Shown one piece after another: positions 47,363-58,871 of a stretch of 64,000 nt of DNA. The translations under genes and the position numbers were made by a program. The notes under the pieces are model-generated. The model was not told the origin of the DNA. It made no database searches and saw only the letters and a list, made by a program, of their open reading frames with translations. This stretch comes from Orbilia blumenaviensis. Taxonomy: Eukaryota > Ascomycota > Orbiliomycetes > Orbiliales > Orbiliaceae. The stretch lies in NCBI GenBank assembly GCA_036872755.1, contig JAVHNS010000017.1, forward strand, positions 62,001-126,000, written 5' to 3'. How positions within the stretch are numbered: the stretch's first letter is position 1; the number at the start of each line of letters is the position of its first letter.

Positions 47363-48869
47363 GTTTGCAATAATCTATTTCGATAGCTCGGACTTAAAAA
47401 AGGCTGATGTAATGCGCTCGAAAGGATGTAATTCTAATTTTTCTATTCCCAATTGATAATAAAAAGTATTCTATGGTGAATGATAGTCTTTTATCGAAGA
47501 AGAATGCTATTTTGCGGGTGGAGGCTTTTTTTGTTTTTGAAAGTTGGATATCGAAGATACTGAAGAAAGATCGTGGACGGAACGACGAGGTGAACCCACC
47601 ATCTTTATAGCTCGAGTTCCCTTTCGAAGTCCACAGAAGGCCCGGAGGCGAAGCCTAATAGCATGCCCGTATCCGGTCCCAATTGGCGGGGAATCTGAAA
47701 CCTGTTTATCGCAGGCCCAAACATTAATGCCATAAACGCTGTCATGGCGAGTGAATTTTGTCCACAGGAGGCAAAAGCAAAAATAAAAAATAAAAAAATA
47801 AAAAAACAGAATTCAACAGCAACGGAAAAGCAGACAGATAGCGACAAGCAGGGAGATGAGGGGTGGAAGGAAAAGCAAAGTTTAGTCGGAACCTAAGGTT
47901 CGACGGGGTACTGCGTGAGCGGGTCCCGACTGGACCATGGTGTTACTTACTTACCTGTATGTATCAATGCGCTATTGATTTAGCAGCCGAATTGACACAA
48001 CATCTAGCTTAGATCGTCAGCTTGTCACAAACCCAGCTCCCTCATATGTTCCGATATTCCATCCCATTGATTATGGGAATAGAATACCGGGCCAATGGGG
48101 AGCGTGGTGAATGGTTAAGCTGCTGTTGTGCAAAAAAAAAACAAAAATCATCACAGATGGACAGTGCTCAATACCAAACTAGCTAAAGCTCTAGGGGGGG
48201 ATCGATAGGTGTCAATCAGAAGCATTAGATGGACAGGGTCCGCACCGCACATCCGCAGCCCATCGGTTTAGTCCCTAATCATAATAATTATAGGTAGCTA
48301 TAGTAAAGCAGACGGGTTTAGAGAGCTCCAGTTAGGTTAGCTTGGTCTGCCCACCCGCCCGAGTCAGTTGTGTGGCATTATTTGCGTTGGGCCGGAGACT
48401 TGGGATGCATATGGCGGAACCTACAAAAAGAAGAAGCAAATACGGTGCGGCAGCTTTCTTTCTTTCCATGTGAAACTGTTGCCCTTTCGCTTCCAGTCAA
48501 CATGACGCACAGCCCTGTCTCTCAGGTCCAGGAAACTCTATCACGGAATCAGAGTTTTCATCTTTTTCTTTAAAGAAAATTTAAAGAAATAAAAAATTTT
48601 AAAATTCTTTTCGACTTCTTCCTTCGGGTTCTAAGATGACGTCTAAACCGGCCAGGGGCACAAGGGGTATCTGGCAAATTGAATTCGACAAAAAATCAAG
48701 TTAACTCGGAACGCTCGCAATGGGCCCAATGGGTCGACAATGACGATGTGGTTTGATAGAGAAAGAAGCTACAAGCACAAGCTGTGATTGCGATAGCTAG
48801 ATAGGATTCCGAAGAAGGAGCGCGAGCCCCGACAGAGCGAGAATCCGCCCGCGCGGTGTCCCAAAAACC

Positions 48870-48894
48870 CACCACCACCACCACCACCACCACA
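48870..48894. repeat. (ACC)n trinucleotide repeat
   Basis: About eight ACC/CCA units in the 4.9 kb gene-free stretch. Confidence 0.85.
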
Positions 48895-51335
48895 TGCATA
48901 ATCGGATTCGACAGATTTCAAGCACCCGCAACCGGCTGCAACGTGGGACAGCCGGCTAACCTTATTTGCGAGGGGCTGTGTGTAAGTCTGCCTCCCAGTG
49001 GAACCTGGTCTCGTACATAATGGAACCTAGAAATTCAATTTAATTCAACAGTTTTCTTCCTCAATCCCTCTTGATCGTCATCTTCGGATCTATAGTATAT
49101 TCCTAGTTTCCTTTTCCTTCTTTTTCTATTTTGACTTCCTTGGATTTTGACTAAAAAAAAAAGAAAGAAAAAAAACAATAAAGCTCGAAAAGTAACGCCT
49201 GCGTGCATTTCCGCCGACAATCAGTGGAGCCTCGCATCTGTAACCCAGCCCGTCGACCGAGATATGACGATGACTTGCTTACTACATGCTCACTTTTCTG
49301 ATCGATTTTTTTCCGAATCCCCGTTTTCCAAGGGGCACCGGAGTACCTTTCCTAAGATAGATAGAGGGAGAGAAAAGGAGAGAGGAAGATGCGCCACTTG
49401 TCTATACGCTGTTGGTTCTGTCGTGGTGTACCCCCTTCCGCATAGATAGATAGATAGACAGATACGATCCCTTATCCATCAATCCAAAACAGTTGATGAC
49501 TAGGTGAGAATCAATAACATCAACCCCATGCCGCAGGATGCATGCCGTCTGCCGCCGTACATACATCCATAACATATCTGCGGCGTGATAGTGATTGGAT
49601 GCACATATATCCAAAAAAGTCGGATACCGGCAGCTTACATGTCCCAGCCAAGCCAGACCGGACCAGCCTACAGAAAAAAACAGCTGAGTAGAAATGAACA
49701 TGTAAGCGTCTTTACAACTAGCTAAGTAACTAGCAAAAGCTCGCGCCAAAGAAATGCAGCTAGTTAGTCTGCAGCGCAAAATGACATGATACTACCGCTT
49801 CATCACGATAAACCATCTTAAGGTCGTTTCGAAAAAGGCCCAAAAAAACCACACACACTCACACACCAACAGGAAAAGGTACTTAGTAAACCTTGCCAAA
49901 CGGTCTTGTCAGGGTCCACATCGGCCCAGACTAGCGTCTTGGCCATCAAGCCACACCCCACGCACCCTTCGGCTGGGGGTCGCTGGTTTTGGACAAAAGG
50001 CAAAAAAAGATAAGAGATCTCGGAACCGGCGTGCCAGCTACCTGTGCGCTAAGCGGGTGAGCTGCATGCTGACGTCATTATACCTTCCAACACCTTCTCA
50101 AACGGCCACCCTTATTAGCTTAGGAGTGTGTGTACAAAAATTCCAGGCTGGATACGATTTCTGTTACTAAGGGGCTAAGGATTTGTAGATTGAGAGGTAA
50201 CAGGAGTACTGATTGACATTGATTGCTGGTACAGATCGACTGTCACCGGCTCGCGAGAGTACTTCCGCTGATGTTTACGACGTGGTCTTGTACATACAGA
50301 CATGCATTCTCGCATTGAAAATCCTCCAAGCAGGTAGCCTCCCCTGTGCTACTCATGCTACTCACTCGAACAAGTCGGAGCTCAAGCTCGATAATATCTA
50401 TCTCCAAACCCACAAGCAAAAGCTAGCGATCTCACAAAAAAAAAGATACATTACAATTTGATATTCTACGAAAGGAAAAACGCTGGCCAAAACCCGCCCT
50501 AGTATTAATCAAAAGTTGAGGTATATATTTCAAATCCGTACCCCCTGCTCTTGGAATGATGTCATAGTGGATTATAATACCGTCCGCCTTTTTCCCTGAA
50601 TATTGCACGTGTGTGTGAATGGTGGGAAATGCGACTGCACGACGCAGGGCTCCTTTCCTTCTTACCAACAGAGGAATAAATAAGCACGCGAGACAAGATT
50701 TCTTAATCTTTTTGCAGGTTCCGTTCTGTTGCTTGGTATGTATGTATCCCGGAATCCTATAGACGTCAAAGGGAAAGGGACCGAGCAATCATCGCGGTAT
50801 TTACCAGTTTCGAACATTTAGCGCCTCCCGTCCCTGTTTCGTATTATATTCCTGTTGGAAAAAATCATAATTGCGGTACGGGAGCACCCCCCCCCTTGTA
50901 CTTGTAATATATTATATAACCATAGTATATCTGTTTTGTGAGATATCCCAAACAAGCTGTCAGCGTATGCAGAACACAGGTGAGCATCTACGAGATGCAT
51001 AATTAAATTAAATTGAAGAACACAAGATTTCCCCAGCAAATGCAAAGTAATATCACAATCAATGCTTATCCTCCTCCTCCTCCCCGCTTTTGTGCAGTTG
51101 CAGTGCCACATAATGCACGTATGCACGCACGCATTTTACCCACCAACTAGGATGCGAAGACGAAGAAGCGGCTACGTTCCCCGGTCAATCCTAGGGCCTT
51201 AGGAGGTTGGAGCTGCTAAGTACAGACAACTATGATCGAATGGCGCAGTTTTTATGTGCGCCGAGTGGGGGAGCTCATCTCTCCCCCATTTCTAAACCCG
51301 CCTGTCTATATACACGTTTGTGGCTAGCTAGCTAG

Positions 51336-51362
51336 TTTAGTCTAGTCTAGTCTAGTCTAGTC
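51336..51362. repeat. (TAGTC)n pentanucleotide repeat
   Basis: Five perfect TAGTC units, preceded by TAGCTAGCTAG. Confidence 0.85.
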
Positions 51363-52302
51363 TGCAGGGCTGCTCTACCAAGGTTATCCAAGGTCTTCTA
51401 AAAGAGATCGTCACTCTTCCTGACAGAAAGCTTCGATTGAAACGGTTTTAGATTGAAATCTCTCATTCCATCTTCTTCTTTTTTTTGTGAGCCGGCGGTT
51501 AGATATTAATGTTCACTGTACTGTGGCAATGCGACGCCAGGTATTTTTCTTTCTTTATAGGGTCTTGGAGCAGCATAGTCTTTTGCCTTACACAAAAACC
51601 AAAACATCGATCGTCATAATACGTCTACATACATACATATCCTCGGAACAACATATTTTCGTATCTCACTTTTTTTCTCCTTGTAGACAAACAGCTAGCT
51701 GGGGGGTACTTTCTTTATTGATGAAATAATAAATTCCGATAGGATAGGAAGCCAAGGATTTACGAAACCTAAGATACCGATGATCGACGACGACCGGAAG
51801 AAAAAAAAAAAAAGAGCGTCTTCTTCTTTGGGATTTCTACAAAACCTTGGTTTTTTCTTCTTCTCTTTCTATAGCCAAGATGTCATGATCTATATTTCAC
51901 GAAAATACCCCGGAAGAAATGAACTAGGTAGGTATCCTAGTACTTAGTAAATTATATATCGAATTATGCGGTTAAGCCGGCTACCGGCTTTTGTTTTTGC
52001 GGCCAAATATTCGGGTATGCTCGTTATTACAAGCGGGGTCCAATATGGCATCCTTGGGTATAGGCCCCCCTCCCTCCGCCAAAAAATCAAGGACTCCAAG
52101 AAGTTTTTATAGCTTGGGAAAAATAAACTCCTCACCAAGTAGAACAGGAAAGGAAAAAGGGAAAAAAAGGAAGAACGACCTGATTATGCTATATGCACCG
52201 GTAGGATATCCCCGCAATGAACAACAGCAAACAAAAAAAAGGGTCTTTACCCGCGTAAAAAAAAAGAAATCCCAAAGCCCCTCAAAAAAGAAGTATGCAT
52301 TT

Positions 52303-52769
52303 TCAAATCTTCAACTTCTCCAAAATCGCCCTCAACGCCACATTCTCTCCGAACGAATCCAACAACCCCTTGGCCTGCTCATGCAAATCCCCCAACACAT
52401 CCTTCGTATACTCGAACGACCTCGTCTGATCCTTCATATACGCAACCGCGTACTGCTTCACCCCATCGTCCTGGGTCTGCTGTTTTAGGATATTTATGAT
52501 CTGTAGGTTTGTAGGATTGGCGCGGATGGAGTGGATTATTGGGAAGGAGAATTTGCCTTCCGTAAGGTCTTCGGCGAAGCCTTTGTTTTTGGCGTACTAT
52601 AACCCTGATGTTAGACCGGTATTCTATGGTGGGTAGAAGAATGGGGGCGGGGACTTGCCTGGTCGGATTGTAGGTTCATATAGTCGTCTCTGATCTGGAA
52701 AATCAATCCCATCAGGTTGACGAGGTCGAGGTAGTCCCTAAATCACAAACCCGTCAGATAACTCCCATC

Positions 52770-52802
<33 letters not shown>

Positions 52803-54040
52803 GGGGGGGGGGTTATAACATACACTTCACTCGCACTCTCGGCCTGCATCAATTTGATGGCCAGACGGAATAGTCCTCCGGTTTCTAAGACGCCCTTTTT
52901 GTTAGAAAAAATGGTATACCCTCGGAGATAAGAAGGGGAGAAAAGAGAGATATGCATACTATTGCTAACCATCTCCAAATAGTCGTCTTCAGACGGACAT
53001 GTCAAAGTATCCCTCCAGAACAAATCCATCCCCTGTCCACGATGGAGGTTTATAAGTTCCTCTATTCAACAAAACCATATATCAGTTTCAAAAAGCCCAC
53101 TTTCTGGAAGAAATATATATGGAGGGGAGGGAAGCATACCAGTGAACACCTGCACACACTCCGGATTCTTCAGCTTCGTGATAGCCTGCATCGCCCGAAA
53201 ATATATATAATTCGCAGAATTTATCGTCTGCGCGATCCCAAACAGACTATGCGCAACCGGATACCCCCGTCTCAGCACCGAATGGTCTTCTACATCGTCG
53301 ACACTGCCCTCCTCCAAACAAAAACACATACACCCAATAAGCATCAAATGAAACCCAATATATATATATATAACTTTAATAAGGGGAGAGGATAGGGAAA
53401 GAACGCACAGTAAAGAAGCATTATGCAACATGGCAACGATGTGCTTGATCGTGCCAAGAGATTCCTCGGGGACTTGGAGGTAGATGTTAAACGCCTCGAT
53501 GAGCTGGGATCGGATGTCCTTGCCCGGGAGCGAGATCAGGTAGTCGTATGGCGCGCATACCGCCTAAATCCAAAAATTAACCCTTCACATCCCCAAAAGA
53601 ATAAATAAACATCCAAACTTTTTTTTAAATAATAAATTTAAATAAAAAAAAGTTTCTGGAATAGAGCTATAAGAGAATAGAAAATATATATATATATAGT
53701 GGGTTGAGAAAATATGCAATTGACGCACCTTCTCCTTCGCCTCAGACCATGGCCGCTTGATCACATTCAGCGAGAAGTCTCGCGGTGCCGCCTTCGGCTG
53801 GTGCGGCGGCGGTGGTTGTTGTGTCATATCGGCATTTCCAGAAGACGACGGTATATACGCCGAAGCGGGGAGATTTTGTTGTTGCTGTTGTTGTTGTGGT
53901 TGAAAGCTACTGCCGTAGAGGAGATGTGGTGGGATGCCGTTCGAGGGAGTTTTGGAATGGCTGCCTGCGGCAATGTCATTCTGGATCGATTTCACGGCGG
54001 ATCTGCTGTTGCCGGACAGCACCGAGTCACGCGCCTCCAT
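52303..54040 (-). CDS. Geranylgeranyl diphosphate synthase
   Basis: This trans-prenyltransferase condenses isopentenyl diphosphate with farnesyl diphosphate to the C20 precursor of prenylated proteins and terpenoids. Minus-strand exons are 54040-53729, 53563-53409, 53303-53140, 53061-52960, 52884-52824, 52737-52659 and 52596-52303 (388 aa). The first Asp-rich motif is [13 protein letters not shown] (Asp158-Asp162). [12 protein letters not shown] and [17 protein letters not shown] follow, and the second Asp motif is [14 protein letters not shown] (Asp282-Asp283). The chain-length region has a small residue set typical of GGPP rather than FPP synthases. An extra disordered N-terminus of about 90 residues carries QQQQQQQ. 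The last intron has a GC donor. A primary-metabolism Bts1/al-3 role is likely, as no terpene cluster genes flank it. Confidence 0.93.
52597..52658 (-). other. GC-AG intron in the GGPP synthase gene
   Basis: The exon ends GACCAG and the intron starts GCAAGT, ending TTATAG. The join restores [18 protein letters not shown], conserved in fungal GGPP synthases. Confidence 0.88.
52771..52812. repeat. T31-G11 homopolymer junction in GGPP synthase intron
   Basis: Thirty-one T followed by eleven G on the plus strand, so C11 then A31 in the transcript, filling about half of the 86-base intron at 52738-52823. Confidence 0.88.
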
Positions 54041-55084
54041 CCTGACCGTCACTGTTCTATCTTTAAAATTCCGCGTTGGGTGGGTGGGTTTGGCGGGGTA
54101 GTAGGTTATATATATAGGCTTGTAGGTAACTGGAGGTTAAAAGTCTGGTACCGAAAAGATAAATGATCTCCCTTTATAAAACCGTAGAAACCAAATCCTT
54201 TATTTTTTTTCTAAGGGTTTAACTGAAATGTTGGAAGAGAAGTGAGTCCTTCTTTTTATAAGGAAAAAAATAGAGTGGCGCCGTCCTTGTGAATACACAC
54301 GAGAGAGAGTGTCACAAACGAAAGGAGAATACGTAAACCACTTTAACGTTATTATTAAACCTCGAAAGGGAGGATTTAAGATCTAGAAACGAGCATTCAT
54401 TCCTTCCCGACGCGCGGAAGTTCTCATCTTTTTATACATATTTTTAAAAATCCTTCAATAGTATAAATTTACTGGTTAGACAAAAAAGGGAGAGGGGGGG
54501 CACATGCGCAGTTTTGTTTTTGGTTTTGCATTTATCGAACAAGGTTGGAAACGAGGTAGAACTCCGCGCAAAAAAGTCATCATGTCATCGATTTTGGGCG
54601 GTTTGAACCGGACGCGGGAGCTAGCCAGCAAGTACCTAGCTTAGCTAAGGTACCCCGTACATCATGTGATAAGCTATAAGTATTGGGAGTAGCTAGTGCA
54701 AAGTACGAAAATATAAAAGAAGCACAACCTAATGAAAAAAAGAAAGGATATGAGACTGGCACCCGCGTCCCGAGCGGCGGGAAGGGAAGGATGGATGGAT
54801 GTATCTTTTAAGATTCGTTGAGACCGCGTGGTTGACATGGCATCTGCATGGCCGGGTCTTGATGCGTATGCATGTCCCGGTTGGGATGGGGGATGGCACA
54901 TCCCACGTTGGATTTTGGGGATATCAACACAATATATCAAATTATTATTATTACTATTCAACCACTATATCGTATCCATTATCATCACGATAATTCTACC
55001 ACCACCAGTGACACCTAGGTACTACAGCGGCATATCCCATCACTCCCCCCAGCCAGTCCAGACCACACATCCCCGACCTTGACA
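54041..55084. other. Divergent intergenic region GGPP synthase / cdc14
   Basis: About 1 kb with both promoters and no supported gene. It is AT-rich with T and A runs near 54195-54275. Confidence 0.6.
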
Positions 55085-56165
55085 ATGGACCACCCTCCCG
55101 CCTCCCCCGAAGAAGTCCTCTCCCAAGCCTTCGACCGTCTCTCGCACTCGCACTCCCCATCATCCATGGAAATCGGCCTAAAAGCCATCGACGCATACCT
55201 TGCAATAGTCTGCAGCACGCCCGTCCCGATCGTTAGTCCTGCCAACCATCCACTTTCAATTCCACCACCACCTCCTTCTTTCAGAGGTGAAAGAGGCGAG
55301 GGGAATAAACTGGCTTATCCGACTAGTCCCTGGATCAAGGAGTTTAGAAGGTTACAGGATGGGTTTGAGTATAACAGTTCGTACTTTCCAACACTAATTA
55401 TCTTTTTTTTGTGCAACCGATGAGGTAAGCTGACGGTATACGCGCGAACCAGTTGCGCTACGGGTGATCGGTTGTATAGACCGGATCTTACTCGAGAAGA
55501 AGAAGTACAGCTGTAAGTACCTATACATACCTACCTATCCAACCTACCCTCTTCACCTCTCATGTATACCTTAAATCCTGACATATATACCAGCCGAACA
55601 GCAGAACTCCCTCCTCGCAGCATGTCTCGAATGTCTACAAGGCGTACTACTGCTGCATCCACAGTCTCAAAACCTCTTCGCAAGGGAGGCTCACATGGCG
55701 GTACATACCACCCCTCCCCCTTACCCCACCCAATAACTACCTAACATCCACTACTATTACTACTAGACATTCATCACCCTCCTAACCCACCCCCAACCCC
55801 CCGACCTCCACATCCTCACAATCGACACCCTCGTAACCTCCCTCCTCGACTCCCCCGCCAACACCCGAACCTTCGAATCCCTACACGGCCTGCAAACCAT
55901 CTCCCAGCTCTTCCGAACCCCGCAAACACCGGAAAAAGTCCGTCTGCGACTGACCGAGTTCCTCTATTTTTATTTATTACCGGAGGTGGAACACCCTAGA
56001 CACGGTGGGTATTCATCTGCGCAGGTTGTGGAGGTTGATGAGGAAAGAGTGATTATGGGGCCGAGGGTTAGGAGTATTGAGCAGAAGGAGGAGTTGGCGG
56101 GGAGGTATTTGAAGGGGGTGGAGGGGATTGTGGGGGATATTAGGGGGTTTTATGGGGTTCGGTAG
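55085..56165 (+). CDS. cdc14: Septation initiation network protein Cdc14 (Sid1 partner)
   Basis: This family (named after fission yeast Cdc14, unrelated to the Cdc14 phosphatase) binds the Sid1 kinase at the spindle pole body and promotes septation. Exons 55085-55376, 55453-55512, 55594-55700 and 55767-56165 give 285 aa. The protein is helical: EEVLSQAFDRLSHSHSPSSM, EIGLKAIDAYLA, TSPWIKEFRRLQDGFEYNIA, LRVIGCIDRILLEKKKYSSE, NSLLAACLECLQGVLLLHPQ, then TFITLLTHPQPPDLHILTID, FESLHGLQTISQLFRTPQTP, RLRLTEFLYFYLLPE and a tail with RSIEQKEELAGRYLKGV. Its first part uses mostly C-ending codons, while the last 41 codons contain none. Confidence 0.9.
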
Positions 56166-56678
56166 TATATTTCTCTTTTTTTTTTTTGAAAGGCGTTAGT
56201 TAGGTGTTTGAGGTGTTCGTTTTCTTTAACTACTGTTAATGTGAGCTAGTGGTAGAACGGCATCGTGCTAACCGCATGAAGCATAGCTACAGCGAAACCC
56301 CCAATCGATGCATATGCATATGCATACATATTGGGATAATTTATCGATATCGAGGATGTTTAACGTTATCATCAAGAACTACGTTTAGCGTTTAGACCTA
56401 CTCAAAAGGGTATTTTAAAGTCTAGATTTTCCCGCAGATACCCGATGGTAGTTAGGTACCTACACCGCCAAGCCGCGATTCTGAAGAGAGAGAGTGGGTG
56501 TGACTCCTAATGACACACGCTCAACTCATTTCTTGAATTCGAACGTCTATAAAAACCCTCCCAAAATATCGTCACGGTGAATATATAGTAGTTGTGCAAG
56601 ACCAGCCATTTTGAGAATCCACCCCATCTCCATCTCCTTATCAAAATCTACAGCATTACCTACCTAGTAACCAGAAAG

Positions 56679-56709
<31 letters not shown>
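56166..56709. other. Intergenic and leader before the methyltransferase gene
   Basis: 544 bases with no supported gene. A palindrome-like TGCATATGCATATGCAT lies at about 56308-56324. The leader ends in a 30-base A run (56679-56708) one base before the ATG. Confidence 0.6.
56679..56708 (+). repeat. A30 tract immediately upstream of a start codon
   Basis: Thirty A residues end one base before the methyltransferase ATG, so the mRNA leader would carry a long poly(A) tract. Confidence 0.9.
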
Positions 56710-56710
<1 letters not shown>

Positions 56711-57585
56711 TGTCAACCCACCACCACCTCCCCACATCCACAGCCTACGACCTCTGGTCCACCGTCTACGACACCGACGGCAACGTCCTCCAACAGCTCG
56801 ACGACATCTACATCTCCACCATCTTACCCTCTCTCATCCCCCAAAGCACATCTACAAACACAACCGAAAATAAAGACGAAGATAAAGATGATAATACTAC
56901 AGCAACAACAGTAGTAGAACTAGGCTGCGGCACCGGCCGCAACACTTTAAAACTATCGAACATGGGCGTCAACGTTCTCGCCGTCGATAATTCGCGCGGG
57001 ATGCTGGATAAGCTTACCACTAAGCTTAAAAAATACGATGGTGATACTACTACTACTACTACTACTACTGCTGGGGACGTACAAGTTTTCGAGGTGGATA
57101 TAACCACCTTCTCCACAGAAGCCGTAGAAGCCGTAGAATCAGAAGAAGAAGAAAGAGGGGATGCAGCAGCATTCCGCACCGCAATAAATAACAAACGAAT
57201 AGACGGTATCATATCAACACTAGTGCTGGAACACATCCCTCTCCGCACATTCTTCTCAACCGCCTCACATATCCTACCCCAATCATCAAATGCATGGCTG
57301 CTACTCACGAATATGCATGAATCGATGGGTGCGATTTCATCCGCTGGGTTTTGGGATGAGAAGTCTCAGAGGAAGGTGAAGCCGGTTTCGTATGTTCATA
57401 CTAAAGCGGAGATTTTGGATGAGGCGGGGAAGTGGGGGTTTGTGGTTGTTGATGATGAGGAGGGGTTTATGAGGGAGAGTGGGGTTGGTGGGGATGTGGA
57501 GGATGCGAAGGGGCGGTTTGGAGGGAGGGCGGAGAAGTGGGTTGGGGTTGTTATGCATTTTGGGGTGGTTTTTAGGCGGGTGTGA
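56710..57585 (+). CDS. SAM-dependent class I methyltransferase, substrate unknown
   Basis: This is a single-exon gene of 291 aa. Residues 7-20 (TSTAYDLWSTVYDT) are the typical N-terminal entry of small-molecule methyltransferases of the Methyltransf_11/25 type. Motif I is VVELGCGTGRNTLKL near residues 68-82, followed by VNVLAVDNSRGMLDKL (motif II acidic Asp), DVQVFEVDITTF, IDGIISTLVLEHIPL (post-I/motif IV region) and ILPQSSNAWLLLTNMH. Acidic and Thr-rich low-complexity inserts (TTTTTTTT, ESEEEER) sit in loops. The C-terminal half ends in GVVMHFGVVFRRV. Codon use flips from about 80 percent C-ending in the first 40 codons to none in the last 54. The substrate cannot be told. Confidence 0.88.
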
Positions 57586-57674
57586 GAAGTTCATTTTTAT
57601 GTACAATATACAATATAATTTAAATTAAATTAATTCAGGTGACTGACTGGCTGACTAACTGGGGTAGATGGATT

Positions 57675-58821
57675 TTATGAGAACCACCGCCGCCGAATCC
57701 GCTCCTCATGCCCGCATAGATTCTCAAACCCCCTAAGACTGCTAACCAAACCCTCCCCACTACTCCCCTTCATCCCATCCCCAACCGTCAGCAATAAATG
57801 CGTATACGCGAATACCTCAGCATCAAACACCCCTGCCTCAGCCGCTCCGAAGAACCACGTATCCCCCGCTAACAGCGTGCTCAGCGCGCTGAACGCCTCT
57901 GCCGCTTTATCGTAGATTTCCGTGCCTGATGGTGTTGCTGTTTTTGAAGATGATGAAGAGGTGCGGATGGAGTTTATGGCGGCCTGGCGCATCTGTGCGC
58001 CTTGTAGGTGGGGGATGGGCCATAGTGGGACCGTGGAGGTGTATTTTGGAACCGTGAGGTTGGCGAGGTTGGTGGGGTCGATGTAGAGGGCGTATAGCTT
58101 TTTTTTCGTTTTTATAAAAAATAATTAGTTAGCCCACCACCACATTCCCCTCCTTCCTTAAATAATATATATAATAGAAATAAATACCCAAGCATCCCTA
58201 ACTGCGCCCTCCACCAGACTTAAAAAAGCGCGGTAGTCGCCGCCATCGGTGTCGACGGTGTTTACGCTGCCAATGGTGGCGTGTTCATCGATCCAGCGCG
58301 CCAGTTTGCCAGACGGTATCGTTTGCGATTTCCTTTCCGAAGAAGATGATGATGATGATGATGATGAAGGAGAAACGATCATGAATGGCAGCGCCCCGGA
58401 CGGCGAGGCGTGGTTATTCGACGGCTGTGTTTTGAACGGGATGCTCCTGATCCTGAGGTATGTCTACTATCTCACAAACCATATATAAAAAAAATTCAAC
58501 TCGTTAGTAGCTGTTTGGTAAAAATAATAACAATAATAGATTTATTATCTATATGTATATTTTGTTATAGTGCACCTGCCACTTCAGACACGCGGGATTA
58601 AACGACGCCGTCTTGCTGTCTGCGCATGTTGTAAAGCTGTACAGCGTATTTTCACATTTCGAAGAAGAAGAAGATGATGATGATGTCGAAGAAGAAGAAG
58701 GTTGGAAGTCGTCAACGGTCAGCGGATGCGGGTCAACGGGGTGCGTAACCAGCGGGAACTGCGAGAATAGGCGCCGGATGAAGGTCGGTGCCCGCAGGGC
58801 GTCTGGGAAGGACGAGGCCAT
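57675..58821 (-). CDS. Metaxin-like subunit of the mitochondrial SAM complex (Sam35-like)
   Basis: SAM complex metaxins sit on the mitochondrial outer membrane and help insert beta-barrel proteins. Minus-strand exons 58821-58576, 58463-58188 and 58097-57675 give 314 aa. The N-terminal thioredoxin-like part has APTFIRRLFSQFPLVTHPV, SFNPACLKWQTYLRIRSIPF and NNHASPSGALPFMIVSP. The GST C-terminal-like half has GKLARWIDEHA, RAFLSLVEGAVRDAWLYALY, DKAAEAFSALSTLLAGDTWF and FFGAAEAGVFDAEVFAYTHL. Serine tracts encoded by TCA/TCT repeats interrupt both halves. Assignment to Sam35 rather than Sam37 is from the short length and the F-x-P-x-CLKWQ motif, and is tentative. Confidence 0.85.
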
Positions 58822-58838
58822 CGCGGCGCAGTTATGTG

Positions 58839-58871
58839 CGTATGTATGTATGTATGTATGTATGTATGTAT
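58839..58871. repeat. (GTAT)n tetranucleotide repeat
   Basis: About eight GTAT units, 18 bases upstream of the metaxin-like start codon, hence in its probable 5' leader. Confidence 0.85.

Larger units (their letters stand above)
47363..52302. other. 4.9 kb gene-free stretch upstream of the HAD gene
   Basis: No protein gene, tRNA or rRNA is supported. Open frames are short (for example 125 codons at 49402-49779, minus) and lack domains or splice structure. Simple repeats include an ACC run at 48873-48893 and TAGTC at 51336-51361. The low end carries the HAD promoter; the high end is the GGPP synthase 3' region. A non-coding transcript cannot be excluded. Confidence 0.6.

Noticed and set aside
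55430..55500. tRNA-like stretch near cdc14 exon 2
   Set aside because: It lacks a proper B box and acceptor stem pairing and overlaps a coding exon of cdc14.
56250..56310. Possible tRNA A-box-like sequence (AGTGGTAGAACGG)
   Set aside because: No matching B box (GGTTCGANTCC) or seven-base acceptor stem at the right distance.
56808..57308. 166-codon frame antisense to the methyltransferase gene
   Set aside because: It is the mirror of ACx and GAx codon runs in the sense gene; the sense strand has clear SAM-binding motifs.
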